NCBI GenBank assembly: GCA_001725325.1 | Contig: MEFY01000002.1 | Coordinates: forward strand, 1,429,559-1,493,558 | Length of the DNA: 64,000 nt | Source: Leifsonia sp. SCN 70-46 | GTDB lineage: Bacteria; Actinomycetota; Actinomycetes; Actinomycetales; Microbacteriaceae | Reading direction: 5' to 3' | In this document: piece after piece, positions 19,533-28,426 of the stretch | Layout: each line of letters begins with the position of its first letter | Numbering within the stretch: position 1 is the first letter of the stretch | Translations under genes and position numbers: made by a program | Notes under the pieces: generated by a model | What the model saw: the letters and a program-made list of their open reading frames with translations, nothing else | Database searches by the model: none | What the model was told of the DNA's origin: nothing

Positions 19533-20854
19533 CGGGACACGGGCTCCTCGCGCTCGCCGACCTTGGTCTTGACGGCGATGACCGTGAGCAGGAACATGCC
19601 GTACTCGACGATGAGCTTGCTCTCGGCGACGCTCTGCACGAGCAGGGCCACGAGGATGAGCAGGGGCAGCAGGGCCACGACACGGAACGGGCCCGGCTCG
19701 CCCGGCGCCGTCTGCGGCCGGTCGACGGCGTACGACCACGCGCGCACGAACGTCGAGAGCACGAGCGCGCCGAAGACGACGAGGCCCACGATGCCCAGCT
19801 GCAACCACACGTCGAGCCACGCGTCGTGCGCGTGGAGCTGCCGCACGCCGTTGTTCGCGGCGAGGGTGTCGAACGGCTTGACCCACGGTGCCCAGTAGCT
19901 CACCCAGCCCCAGCCGAAGACGGGCCGCTCCTGTGCGAGGGCGATGACGTCGTGCCAGATCTGGCCGCGGTTGGTGAGATCCGCCGACTTGCCGAGGATC
20001 TTGAGGATGATCGGGAAGAACGCGACCGCCGCGGCGGCGACCGCGAGCGCGGCGGCGCCGATGACGCCGTACGCGATGCCGCGCGCCCGGGGAGTCCTCG
20101 TGGCGCGCACGAGCAGCACGGCCGCGAGCACGCCCGCGACGACGACGGCGCCCACGATGTTGGTCGCCGCGCGCGAGAGCACGAAGAGCACCACCGCGAC
20201 GGCGAGCCACGGCAGCGTCCAGCGCTTGCGGTACGTCTTGTCGAAGAGCTGCACCCCGAAGACGATGATGCCGAGCAGGGCGACCATCGACAGCAGCACG
20301 GAGTTGCCGAGCACGCCCTGGATCTTGCCGTCGACGAAGAGCACGTCGCGCGACCAGAACCACATGAGGGGGATCTTGTCCGGCAGGTTCGCGTAGTCGA
20401 CGCCCGGCTGTGCGACGAGCGGCAGCACGGGGTGGCGGATGATGAGCGATACGAACAGCTCGAAGAGCACCGACAGGCCGAGGATGAGCCGCAGCGCGAT
20501 CCCGAGCCCGCGGAGGATCGCCGTCCACGCGTACGTGACCGCCACGGCGATGCCGCCCGCGACCGTGAGCCACGTCGAGAGCACCCCGAGGGCGGAGGCG
20601 CCCGGGTAGAACGACCACGCGATCGACGCGGCGGAGAGCACGAGGAACGCGAGCAGCGGGTACGGCAGCGAGCCGAACCGCCAGCGCCCGCGCTGCACGA
20701 CGAGGATCGCGACCGACGCGGCCCCGAGCAGGGCCACGAGCACGATCCAGCCCACCCAGCCGATCGTGTACCGCACAGTGTCGCCCGCGAGGAGCGTGAA
20801 CAGCACGACCACCAGGAAGGCGGTGCGCGCCCGGCGGTTCTCGATCAGTCGCAT
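19529..20854 (-). CDS. O-antigen ligase/polymerase-like membrane protein (paralogue 2)
   Basis: Polytopic protein with GWGWVSYWAPWVKPF ... LHAHDAWLDVWLQLGIVGL. Confidence 0.78.
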   Translation of the reverse strand: MRLIENRRARTAFLVVVLFTLLAGDTVRYTIGWVGWIVLVALLGAASVAILVVQRGRWRFGSLPYPLLAFLVLSAASIAWSFYPGASALGVLSTWLTVAGGIAVAVTYAWTAILRGLGIALRLILGLSVLFELFVSLIIRHPVLPLVAQPGVDYANLPDKIPLMWFWSRDVLFVDGKIQGVLGNSVLLSMVALLGIIVFGVQLFDKTYRKRWTLPWLAVAVVLFVLSRAATNIVGAVVVAGVLAAVLLVRATRTPRARGIAYGVIGAAALAVAAAAVAFFPIILKILGKSADLTNRGQIWHDVIALAQERPVFGWGWVSYWAPWVKPFDTLAANNGVRQLHAHDAWLDVWLQLGIVGLVVFGALVLSTFVRAWSYAVDRPQTAPGEPGPFRVVALLPLLILVALLVQSVAESKLIVEYGMFLLTVIAVKTKVGEREEPVSR

Positions 20855-20986
20855 GACGTAAGGCTAGACGAGCGAGCGGCGTTAGACTTCTGTCTTCCGG
20901 GCGCTGCACCCACCCTCGCAGGAGTTCCGTGGCGAGAGGAGACGGTCATAGAAGCGCGCGGCCATGGCCAGAGTTTCCGCCCTGAG

Positions 20987-22981
20987 GTGCAGGCTCTGAG
21001 AGCCCTCGCCGTGGGAATGGTGCTCATCTTCCACCTCAAGCCCGGCCTTCTCCCCGGCGGGTACGTGGGCGTCGACATCTTCTTCGTGATCTCGGGCTTC
21101 CTCATCACGGGCCAGCTCGTCAACGAGGTCACGCGCACCGGCTCGGTCAGGATCCTGCAGTTCTGGGGGCGCCGGGCACGCCGGCTGCTGCCCGCCGCCT
21201 TCGTCGTGCTTCTCGCCTCGGCGGCCCTCACGCTGCTCATCGTGCCTGCTCAGCTCTGGCGGCAGTTCCTCGGGCAGATCATCGCATCGTCCGTGTACGT
21301 GCAGAACTGGGTTCTCGCCGCGAACTCCGTCGACTACCTGGCTTCGGTGGAGCAGCCGTCGATCGTCCAGCACTTCTGGTCGCTGTCGGTCGAGGAGCAG
21401 TTCTACATCGTGGTGCCCGTGCTGCTCGGCATCCTCGTCGTCGTCCTGCGCCGCCGGCTGCGCATCACGCGGGCGCGTCTGGGGATGCTCTTCGCGGGAA
21501 TCGCCGTCGTGAGCTTCGCCTACTCGGTGTACCTCACCCACGCGCAGCCGACCATCGCCTACTTCGCCACCACCACGAGGGCCTGGGAGTTCGCGGCGGG
21601 CGGGATCCTCGCGTGCGTGACCTTCTCGGCGCCCCGGTGGGTGCGCGCCCTCGCGTCGTGGGGTGGCCTTGCCGCCATGGTGGTCTCGGCCCTGGTGTTC
21701 GACAGCGACACGGCCTTCCCGGGGTTCGCCGCGGTGCTGCCGGTGCTCGGGGCTGCCGCGGTCATCTGGGCGGGCGATGTGCGGGGCGCGCTCGGCACGG
21801 GATCGATCGCGGCGCTGCGTCCCGTCCAGTACGCCGGCGACATCTCGTACTCCGTCTATTTGTGGCACTGGCCCCTCATCGTCGTGTTCCCGTTCGCCTT
21901 CGGGACGCTCTCCTGGCCTGGCGTCCTGGCGATCGTCGTCGTCACGGTCGTCCTCGCCGCGCTCACGAAGCGGTTCGTCGAAGACCCGCTGCGCCGTCCG
22001 GAGCTGTGGGGCACGCGCATCTGGCCGAGCTTCGCCATGGCGATGGCCGGCGCCCTCGTCGTGTCGACCGTCGCGGGGGCGGGGATCGTCTCCCTCGACC
22101 TGAAGGCCGCCGCGTTCACGCAGGGGATGGCGGCGGCCAAGGAGGCGGACCCGGACTGCTGGGGTGGCGCATCGCTCGCCAACAAGTGCACCGTCGACCC
22201 GACGCCGCCGCTCGATCCGGCGTTCGCCCAGCAGGACCGCCCCGCCGTGGTGGGGGAGAACTGCGCGGAGGGCGTGCTCCTCGACACCGTGGGCGACTCC
22301 TTGGAGTGCGCGTACGGCGACACGGACAGCCAGACGACTGTCGTGCTCGTGGGGGATTCCCACGCAAGCCAGTGGATGCCGGCGCTCGACGCGCTGGGCC
22401 GGGCGGACGGGTGGCGGCTCGTGACCCTGGTGCGCTCGAGCTGCCCCTTCGGCGGCATGCCGTACGACGCCAAGGCGGTCTCGCCTACGGGATGCACCCA
22501 GTGGCGCGAGCTCGCGCTCGACCGGGTGCTCGAGCTGCATCCCGAGCGGGTGATCGTGGGAGGCCTCGCGGCGGACGGCTACGAGCTGCTCGACTACTCG
22601 CTCGGCACCCCCGAACAGCAGGTCGCGGGGTACGGGGACTACTTGCGGAGGATCGTCGCGTCGGGCATCTCGGCCACTGTGATGCGTGACACGCCCTACC
22701 TCCCCGTCGCACCGCCCGACTGCCTCTCCGAGTCAGAGCCGTCGGAGTGCACCTACTCCCGCGCGACCGTCCTCGACGACCGGCCCGACTCCCTGCTCGA
22801 GGCGGCCCGGGCCGTCGAGGGGGTGCAGGTCGTCGACCTGGACGACCTCCTGTGCGCCCCGACGACCTGCGCGAGCGTGGTGGGCGGTCTCATCGTCTAC
22901 TCAGACCGCCACCACATGACGGCCACGTTCGCCACCTCGCTCGAGCCGTTCGTCCGCACGGCGCTCGGCGCGATCCGCTGA
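20987..22981 (+). CDS. acyltransferase 3 family protein with C-terminal SGNH domain
   Basis: FRPEVQALRALAVGMVLIFHLKPGLLPGGYVGVDIFFVISGFLITG; C-terminal VVLVGDSHASQWMPAL; the start codon is uncertain (see finding). Confidence 0.88.
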   Translation: MQALRALAVGMVLIFHLKPGLLPGGYVGVDIFFVISGFLITGQLVNEVTRTGSVRILQFWGRRARRLLPAAFVVLLASAALTLLIVPAQLWRQFLGQIIASSVYVQNWVLAANSVDYLASVEQPSIVQHFWSLSVEEQFYIVVPVLLGILVVVLRRRLRITRARLGMLFAGIAVVSFAYSVYLTHAQPTIAYFATTTRAWEFAAGGILACVTFSAPRWVRALASWGGLAAMVVSALVFDSDTAFPGFAAVLPVLGAAAVIWAGDVRGALGTGSIAALRPVQYAGDISYSVYLWHWPLIVVFPFAFGTLSWPGVLAIVVVTVVLAALTKRFVEDPLRRPELWGTRIWPSFAMAMAGALVVSTVAGAGIVSLDLKAAAFTQGMAAAKEADPDCWGGASLANKCTVDPTPPLDPAFAQQDRPAVVGENCAEGVLLDTVGDSLECAYGDTDSQTTVVLVGDSHASQWMPALDALGRADGWRLVTLVRSSCPFGGMPYDAKAVSPTGCTQWRELALDRVLELHPERVIVGGLAADGYELLDYSLGTPEQQVAGYGDYLRRIVASGISATVMRDTPYLPVAPPDCLSESEPSECTYSRATVLDDRPDSLLEAARAVEGVQVVDLDDLLCAPTTCASVVGGLIVYSDRHHMTATFATSLEPFVRTALGAIR

Positions 22982-22984
22982 GGC

Positions 22985-24169
22985 CTAGACGAACGCGGCC
23001 TTGCCCGTGATCGCGCGCCCGACGATGAGCGTGTTCATCTCGCGCGTGCCCTCGTACGAGTAGATCGCCTCCGCGTCGGCGAAGAACTTGATGACGCCGT
23101 AGTCCATGACGATGCCGTTGCCGCCGAACAGCTCGCGGCACCAGGCGACGGTCTCGCGCATCCTGCTCGTCGTGTACTCCTTGGCGAGCGCGGAGTGCTC
23201 GTCCTTCTGGATGCCCTCGTCGAGCATCTCGGAGACGCGCGTGACGAGGCCGATCGACGACGTGATGTTGCCGAGGCTCTTCGCGAGCAGCTCCTGCACG
23301 AGCTGGTGGCTGCCGATGGGCTTGCCGAACTGCACGCGCTCCTTCGCGTACGCGACCGCCGCCTCGTACGCGCCGATCGAGTTGCCCACGGCCGCCCACG
23401 CGACCTCGGCGCGCGTGAGGCGCAGCACCGCTGCGGTCTCGCGGAAGCTCTGCGACTTCTGCAGGCGGTTGGCCCCGGGCACGACGACATCCTTGAGCAC
23501 GATGTCGGCGTTCTGCACGATGCGCAGCGCCTGCTTGTTCTCGATGCGCTTGGCCGAGTAGCCGGGGGTCGAGGTCGGCACGATGAAGCCCTTGACCTGG
23601 TTGTCCTCCTCGTCGCGCGCCCAGATGATCGTGACGTCGCTGATGGAGCCGTTGCCGATCCAGCGCTTGGCGCCGTTGATCACCCAGGTGTCGCCGTCAC
23701 GCCGGGCGACGGTCTGCAGGCCCTGCGCGGTGTCGGAGCCCGAGAGGGGCTCGGTGAGTCCGAAGGCGCCCAGGAGCTCGCCGCTCGCGAACTTCGGCAG
23801 CCACTCCGCGCGTTGCTCGGGCGAGCCGGCGACGGCGATCGAGCCCATCACGAGGCCGTTCTGCATGCCGACGAGCGTCGCGACCGACGCGTCGACGCGC
23901 GCGAGCTCGAGCGCCACCCAGCCGCGGAACACCGCGCTGTTCGGGAACTGCTGCGTCTCCTCCCACGGCTGGCCGAAGAGGCCCAGCTCGGCGAGGCCCT
24001 TGACGACCACGTCGCGGTCGAAGAACTCGGCCTTGGCCCACAGGTCGTTGGCGACGGGCCGCACCTTCTCGTCGAGGAAGGCGCGCAGGCGGACGATGAG
24101 GTCCTTCTCCTGGTCGGTGAGCTTGTTCTCGAATCCGTAGAAATCGGCGCTGATGGTCTCGAAAGTCAT
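22985..24169 (-). CDS. acyl-CoA dehydrogenase family protein
   Basis: AFGLTEPLSGSDTAQGLQTVARRDGDTWVINGAKRWIGNG; C-terminal ELFGGNGIVMDYGVIKFFADAEAIYSYEGTREMN (glutaryl-CoA dehydrogenase-like). Confidence 0.9.
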   Translation of the reverse strand: MTFETISADFYGFENKLTDQEKDLIVRLRAFLDEKVRPVANDLWAKAEFFDRDVVVKGLAELGLFGQPWEETQQFPNSAVFRGWVALELARVDASVATLVGMQNGLVMGSIAVAGSPEQRAEWLPKFASGELLGAFGLTEPLSGSDTAQGLQTVARRDGDTWVINGAKRWIGNGSISDVTIIWARDEEDNQVKGFIVPTSTPGYSAKRIENKQALRIVQNADIVLKDVVVPGANRLQKSQSFRETAAVLRLTRAEVAWAAVGNSIGAYEAAVAYAKERVQFGKPIGSHQLVQELLAKSLGNITSSIGLVTRVSEMLDEGIQKDEHSALAKEYTTSRMRETVAWCRELFGGNGIVMDYGVIKFFADAEAIYSYEGTREMNTLIVGRAITGKAAFV

Positions 24170-24248
24170 GCTCGAACTGTATGGCCCTCACCACGGGGCT
24201 TCCAGACCGTTGGTACTTTGGTCCAATCCGTTCCAGAAGGGCCCAGCC

Positions 24249-25337
24249 GTGTTTGTAGGCATCACCAATACCCCGCGCGACTACGCGTGGGGCTCGACGG
24301 GGGAGATCTCCGCGCTGCTCGGTCTCGAGGAGCGCCACCGGACAGAGGCCGAGCTGTGGCTCGGCGCGCACGCCGGGTCGCCCAGCCGCGTCGTCGGCGA
24401 GGATGCCACGCTCCTCGACATCGTCGACGGACGGCTCCCGTTCCTGCTCAAGGTGCTCGCGGCCGGCTCCCCGCTGTCGCTGCAGGCGCACCCGACGATG
24501 GCCCAGGCGCAGGAGGGCTTCGCGCGCGAGAACGCGCTGGGCATCCCGCTCGACGCGGCCGAGCGCAACTACAAGGACGCGTTCCACAAGCCCGAGCTCA
24601 TCTACGCGCTGAGCGACGAGTTCGACGCGCTGTGCGGGTTCCGCTCCGCCGACTCGCTGCGCGCGATCCTCGACCGCCTCGGCGTCTCGATCGGCCTGCT
24701 CACCGACGACGCGTCGCTGCGCGGGGTCTTCGAGTGGCTCATCACGCGCGGCCCCGGCGTCGACGAGCTCGTCTCCGACGTCGTCGCGCGCGCCGACGGC
24801 AGCACGCCCGAGCTCGACACCGTGCGGCTGCTCGCGGAGGCCTACCCCGGCGACCCGGGCATCGTCATCTCGCTCATGCTCAACCGCGTGACGCTCGCGA
24901 GGGGCGAGGTGCTGTACCTGCCCGCCGGCAACATCCACGCCTACCTGCGCGGCGTCGGCATCGAGCTCATGTCCAGCTCGGACAACGTGCTGCGCGGGGG
25001 GCTCACCCCGAAGCACATCGACGTGCCCGAGCTGCTGTCGGTGCTCGACTTCCGGCCCGTCGCCGTGCCGTACCTGGCCGCCGAGCATCCCTCGCCCACC
25101 GTCGAGGTCTTCCGCCCTGACGTGCCCGACTTCGTGCTCGCGGTGATCGAGGACGAGGGCTCGTACGAGCTCACGGGCCCCGCGATCGCGCTGTGCACCG
25201 ACGGCGACCTCGAGGTGGTCGGGGCGCACGGGGCGTACAACCTCTCGCGGGGCGATGCGGTGTACATCACCGGGGACGAGGGTGCGCTGTCGTTCGCGGG
25301 GCTCGGCACGGTCTTCCTCGCGACCACGGGCGGCTGA
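24249..25337 (+). CDS. manA: mannose-6-phosphate isomerase, class I
   Basis: FVGITNTPRDYAWGSTGEISALLG, SLQAHPTMAQAQEGF, PAGNIHAYLRGVGIELMSSSDNVLRGGLTPKH. Confidence 0.93.
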   Translation: MFVGITNTPRDYAWGSTGEISALLGLEERHRTEAELWLGAHAGSPSRVVGEDATLLDIVDGRLPFLLKVLAAGSPLSLQAHPTMAQAQEGFARENALGIPLDAAERNYKDAFHKPELIYALSDEFDALCGFRSADSLRAILDRLGVSIGLLTDDASLRGVFEWLITRGPGVDELVSDVVARADGSTPELDTVRLLAEAYPGDPGIVISLMLNRVTLARGEVLYLPAGNIHAYLRGVGIELMSSSDNVLRGGLTPKHIDVPELLSVLDFRPVAVPYLAAEHPSPTVEVFRPDVPDFVLAVIEDEGSYELTGPAIALCTDGDLEVVGAHGAYNLSRGDAVYITGDEGALSFAGLGTVFLATTGG

Positions 25338-25358
25338 CGTCCAGTACCGTTGGGTCAC

Positions 25359-26348
25359 ATGACTCGCGCACTCATCACCGGTATCACGGGACAGGACGGC
25401 CTCTACCTCGCCGAGCTGCTCCTCTCCAAGGGCTACGAGGTCTACGGCCTCATGCGCGGGCAGAACAACCCCAAGCGCGCCCTGCTCGAGCAGGTGGTCC
25501 CGGGGGTGAAGATCCTCACGGGCGACCTCACCGACCTGTCGAGCCTCATGCGGGCGCTGCGGGCATCCGACCCCGACGAGTTCTACAACCTCGGTGCCAT
25601 CTCGTTCGTCGCCTACTCGTGGGAGAACGCCCACCTCACCACCGAGGTCACGGGCACGGGCGTGCTCAACGCCCTCGAGGCCGTGCGCCTGCACATGGGC
25701 GCCTCGGGCAAGCAGGTGCGGTTCTACCAGGCGTCGAGCTCGGAGATGTTCGGCAAGGTGCAGGCCGTCCCGCAGAACGAGGACACCCTGCTGTGGCCGC
25801 GCTCGCCGTACGGCGTCGCCAAGGTCTACGGCCACTACATGACCATCAACTACCGCGAGTCGTACGGCATGCACGCCTCGTCCGGCGTGCTGTTCAACCA
25901 CGAGTCCCCGCGCCGCGGGCCCGAGTTCGTCACGCGCAAGGTCAGCCAGGCCGTCGCGCGCATCTCGCTCGGCCTGCAGGAGGGCATCGTGCTCGGCAAC
26001 CTCGACGCCAAGCGCGACTGGGGCTTCGCGGGGGACTACGTCGAGGCCATGTGGCTCATGCTGCAGCAGGACGAGGCCGACGACTACGTCATCTCGACGG
26101 GGGAGACCCACACGATCGGCGCGCTGCTCGACGCCGCGTTCGCCGCGGTCGGCATCGACGACTGGAGCGGCCTCGTCACGCAGGACCCGCAGTTCATGCG
26201 TCCCGCCGAGGTCGACCTGCTCGTGGGCGACTCCACGAAGGCGCGCGAGAAGCTCGGCTGGGCGCCCAAGGTCGGCTTCCAGGAGCTCGTCTCGATGATG
26301 GTCGAGTCCGACCTCGCGGAGCAGAAGGCGCTGCACGGCCTCTCATGA
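25359..26348 (+). CDS. gmd: GDP-mannose 4,6-dehydratase
   Basis: MTRALITGITGQDGLYLAELLLSKGYEVYGLMRGQNNPKR; ASSSEMFG; SPYGVAKVYGHYMTINYRESYGMHASSGVLFNHESPRRG. Confidence 0.88.
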   Translation: MTRALITGITGQDGLYLAELLLSKGYEVYGLMRGQNNPKRALLEQVVPGVKILTGDLTDLSSLMRALRASDPDEFYNLGAISFVAYSWENAHLTTEVTGTGVLNALEAVRLHMGASGKQVRFYQASSSEMFGKVQAVPQNEDTLLWPRSPYGVAKVYGHYMTINYRESYGMHASSGVLFNHESPRRGPEFVTRKVSQAVARISLGLQEGIVLGNLDAKRDWGFAGDYVEAMWLMLQQDEADDYVISTGETHTIGALLDAAFAAVGIDDWSGLVTQDPQFMRPAEVDLLVGDSTKAREKLGWAPKVGFQELVSMMVESDLAEQKALHGLS

Positions 26349-27280
26349 CCGTCGCCCTCATCACCGGCGTCACGGGGCAGGACGGCAGCTACCTCGCCGA
26401 GCTGCTCCTCGCCGGCGGGTACGAGGTGCACGGCCTCACGCGCGACCCGGGCGAGCAGGTCACGCCGGGCGTCGTCGCGCACCGCGTCGACCTCGGCGCG
26501 GGCGGCGAGGTCGGCGACGTGCTGCGGTCGGTGCGGCCCGACGAGGTCTACAACCTCGCGGCGGTGAGCTCGGTCTTCCAGTCGTGGCAGGATCCGCTCA
26601 CGACGGGGCGCATCAACGGCCTCGCGGTCGCGGAGATGCTCGCCGCCGTGCGCGAGATCGGCGACGTGCGCTTCGTGCAGGCGTCGAGTGCGGAGATCTT
26701 CGGAGCCGCCGACGAGAGCCCGCAGACGGAGCGCACGGCCATCCGCCCGACCTCACCCTACGGCGCGGCCAAGGCGTACGCCCACGGCCTCGTGGGGGCG
26801 TACCGCGCGGCGGGGATGTTCGCGTCGTCGGTCATCCTCTACAACCACGAGTCGCCGCGTCGCCCCGCGACGTTCGTGACGCGCAAGATCACCCAGGCCG
26901 CCGCACTCATCGCGGCGGGGCGCCAGGAGCGGCTCGAGCTGGGCAACCTCTCCGCCCGCAGGGACTGGGGCTGGGCTCCCGACTACGTCGACGCCCTGCA
27001 CCGCGCCGCCGTCGCCGACGAGCCGGGGGACTTCGTCATTGCGACGGGTGTCGCGCACTCCGTGGAGGACTTCGTGCGCGTGGCCTTCGAGCGCGCGGGC
27101 ATCGCCGACTGGCGCGACCGCATCGACACGTCGGAGGGCCTGCTGCGCCCGGGCGACGCCGCCGAGCAGGCGGGCGACGCGACGCGCGCGCGGACGACGC
27201 TCGGCTGGGCGCCCACGAAGGACTTCGACGACATCGTCGCGTCGATGGTCGACGCCGACCTCGCGCTCGTGCGCGACTAG
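26345..27280 (+). CDS. second GDP-mannose 4,6-dehydratase-like SDR (possible GDP-4-keto-6-deoxymannose reductase)
   Basis: MTVALITGVTGQDGSYLAELLLAGGYEVHGLTRD; SPYGAAKAYAHGLVGAYRAAGMFASSVILYNHESPRR; ATGA overlap with the upstream gmd. Confidence 0.82.
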   Translation: MTVALITGVTGQDGSYLAELLLAGGYEVHGLTRDPGEQVTPGVVAHRVDLGAGGEVGDVLRSVRPDEVYNLAAVSSVFQSWQDPLTTGRINGLAVAEMLAAVREIGDVRFVQASSAEIFGAADESPQTERTAIRPTSPYGAAKAYAHGLVGAYRAAGMFASSVILYNHESPRRPATFVTRKITQAAALIAAGRQERLELGNLSARRDWGWAPDYVDALHRAAVADEPGDFVIATGVAHSVEDFVRVAFERAGIADWRDRIDTSEGLLRPGDAAEQAGDATRARTTLGWAPTKDFDDIVASMVDADLALVRD

Positions 27281-28230
27281 CCGGCGAGGCGCTCGCCGAA
27301 GGCGCGGCGGTAGGCCTGCGGCGAGGTCTGCAGCACCTTCACGAAGTGGTGCCGCATGACCGCGGCGGTGCCGAAGCCGGTCTCCTGCGCGATCGTCTCG
27401 AGGCCCAGGTCGGTCTGCTCGAGCAGCTGCTGCGCGCGGATGAGCCGCTGCCGGTTGAGCCACGCCGCGGGGGTGGTCCCCATGTCGGCGCGGAACCGGC
27501 GTGCGAACGTGCGGCTCGACATGAGCGCCTTGCGCGCGAGCTGGTCGACGGTGAGGTTCTCCGACAGGTTCTCGAGCATCCACTCGGCCACCGCGGCGAA
27601 CGAGTCGGCGCACTCGGCCTTGACGGGCTGCTCGATGTACTGCGACTGCCCGCCGTCGCGCTGCGGCGGCACGACCATGCGCCGCGCGATGACGTTCGTG
27701 GCGGCCGCGCCGTGCTCCTTGCGCACGATGTGCAGCGCGGCGTCGATCCCCGCGGCGGTGCCCGCGCTCGTGACGACCTTGCGGTCTTCGACGAAGAGCA
27801 CGTCGGGGTCGACGGCGGTGCCGGGGTAGCGGCGGGCGAGCTTGTCGGCGTGCATCCAGTGCGTGGTTGCTCTTCGACCCTCGAGGATGCCCGCCTGCGC
27901 GAGCGCGAACGCCCCGCTGCACACGCTCAGCACCCAGGCGCCCCGCGCCTCGGCGTCGCGGATGACCTGCAGGAACCGCTCGTCGATGTTCTCGATGCGG
28001 TGCGCGGGCACGGCGATGAGGTCGGCGTCGGCGGCGACCTCGAGGCCGTTCTCGATGATCATGTCGAAGCCCAGGCTCGTGTCGACGGGCCCGGGGTCGG
28101 CGGTCGCGATCGTGAAGTCGAAGGCGGGACCGCCCGTGTCGCTGCGGTCGATGCCGAACACCTCGCACACGACGCCGAACTCGAAGGGCGCGACCCCGGG
28201 GATCGCGAGCAGGACGACCTTCGTGAGCAT
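27277..28230 (-). CDS. GlxA-family transcriptional regulator (DJ-1/PfpI domain + AraC HTH)
   Basis: MLTKVVLLAIPGVAPFEFGVVCEVFGID; SVCSGAFALAQAGILEGRRATTHW; C-terminal AraC HTH SSRTFARRFRADMGTTPAAWLNRQRLIRAQQLLE. Confidence 0.9.
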   Translation of the reverse strand: MLTKVVLLAIPGVAPFEFGVVCEVFGIDRSDTGGPAFDFTIATADPGPVDTSLGFDMIIENGLEVAADADLIAVPAHRIENIDERFLQVIRDAEARGAWVLSVCSGAFALAQAGILEGRRATTHWMHADKLARRYPGTAVDPDVLFVEDRKVVTSAGTAAGIDAALHIVRKEHGAAATNVIARRMVVPPQRDGGQSQYIEQPVKAECADSFAAVAEWMLENLSENLTVDQLARKALMSSRTFARRFRADMGTTPAAWLNRQRLIRAQQLLEQTDLGLETIAQETGFGTAAVMRHHFVKVLQTSPQAYRRAFGERLAG

Positions 28231-28272
28231 TGCGGAACTCCTTGGCAGTAATGAAACGAACTGTGGCCAGCC

Positions 28273-28306
28273 TGCCACTCGTGGCGCTTTCTTGCAACTC
28301 GTAGCG
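28273..28306 (+). promoter_or_regulatory. two 14-bp direct repeats phased at 20 bp, putative AraC-type operator
   Basis: TGCCACTCGTGGCG (28273-28286) and TGCAACTCGTAGCG (28293-28306); the second overlaps a TAGCGT -10-like element (28302-28307). Confidence 0.55.
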
Positions 28307-28314
28307 TTACTGCC

Positions 28315-28422
28315 ATGGACATTCTCATCACGATCGCCGCGGTATCGCTCGTCGCCGTCGTGGCGACGGTCAGGGCCGTCCTCGTCGACGGCTACCGGAG
28401 GGTCCCGACCCGATACCGTTGA
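28315..28422 (+). CDS. small single-TM protein, 35 aa (below the ORF-track cutoff)
   Basis: ATG...TGA encodes MDILITIAAVSLVAVVATVRAVLVDGYRRVPTRYR; hydrophobic helix plus basic C-terminus; promoter-like element 7 nt upstream; ends 4 nt before galE. Confidence 0.55.
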   Translation: MDILITIAAVSLVAVVATVRAVLVDGYRRVPTRYR

Positions 28423-28426
28423 CGCC

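Noticed and set aside
19826-22981. 1051-aa + strand ORF
   Set aside because: The first ~390 aa are antisense to the Wzy-like gene and have low-complexity shadow composition; only the acyltransferase part is real
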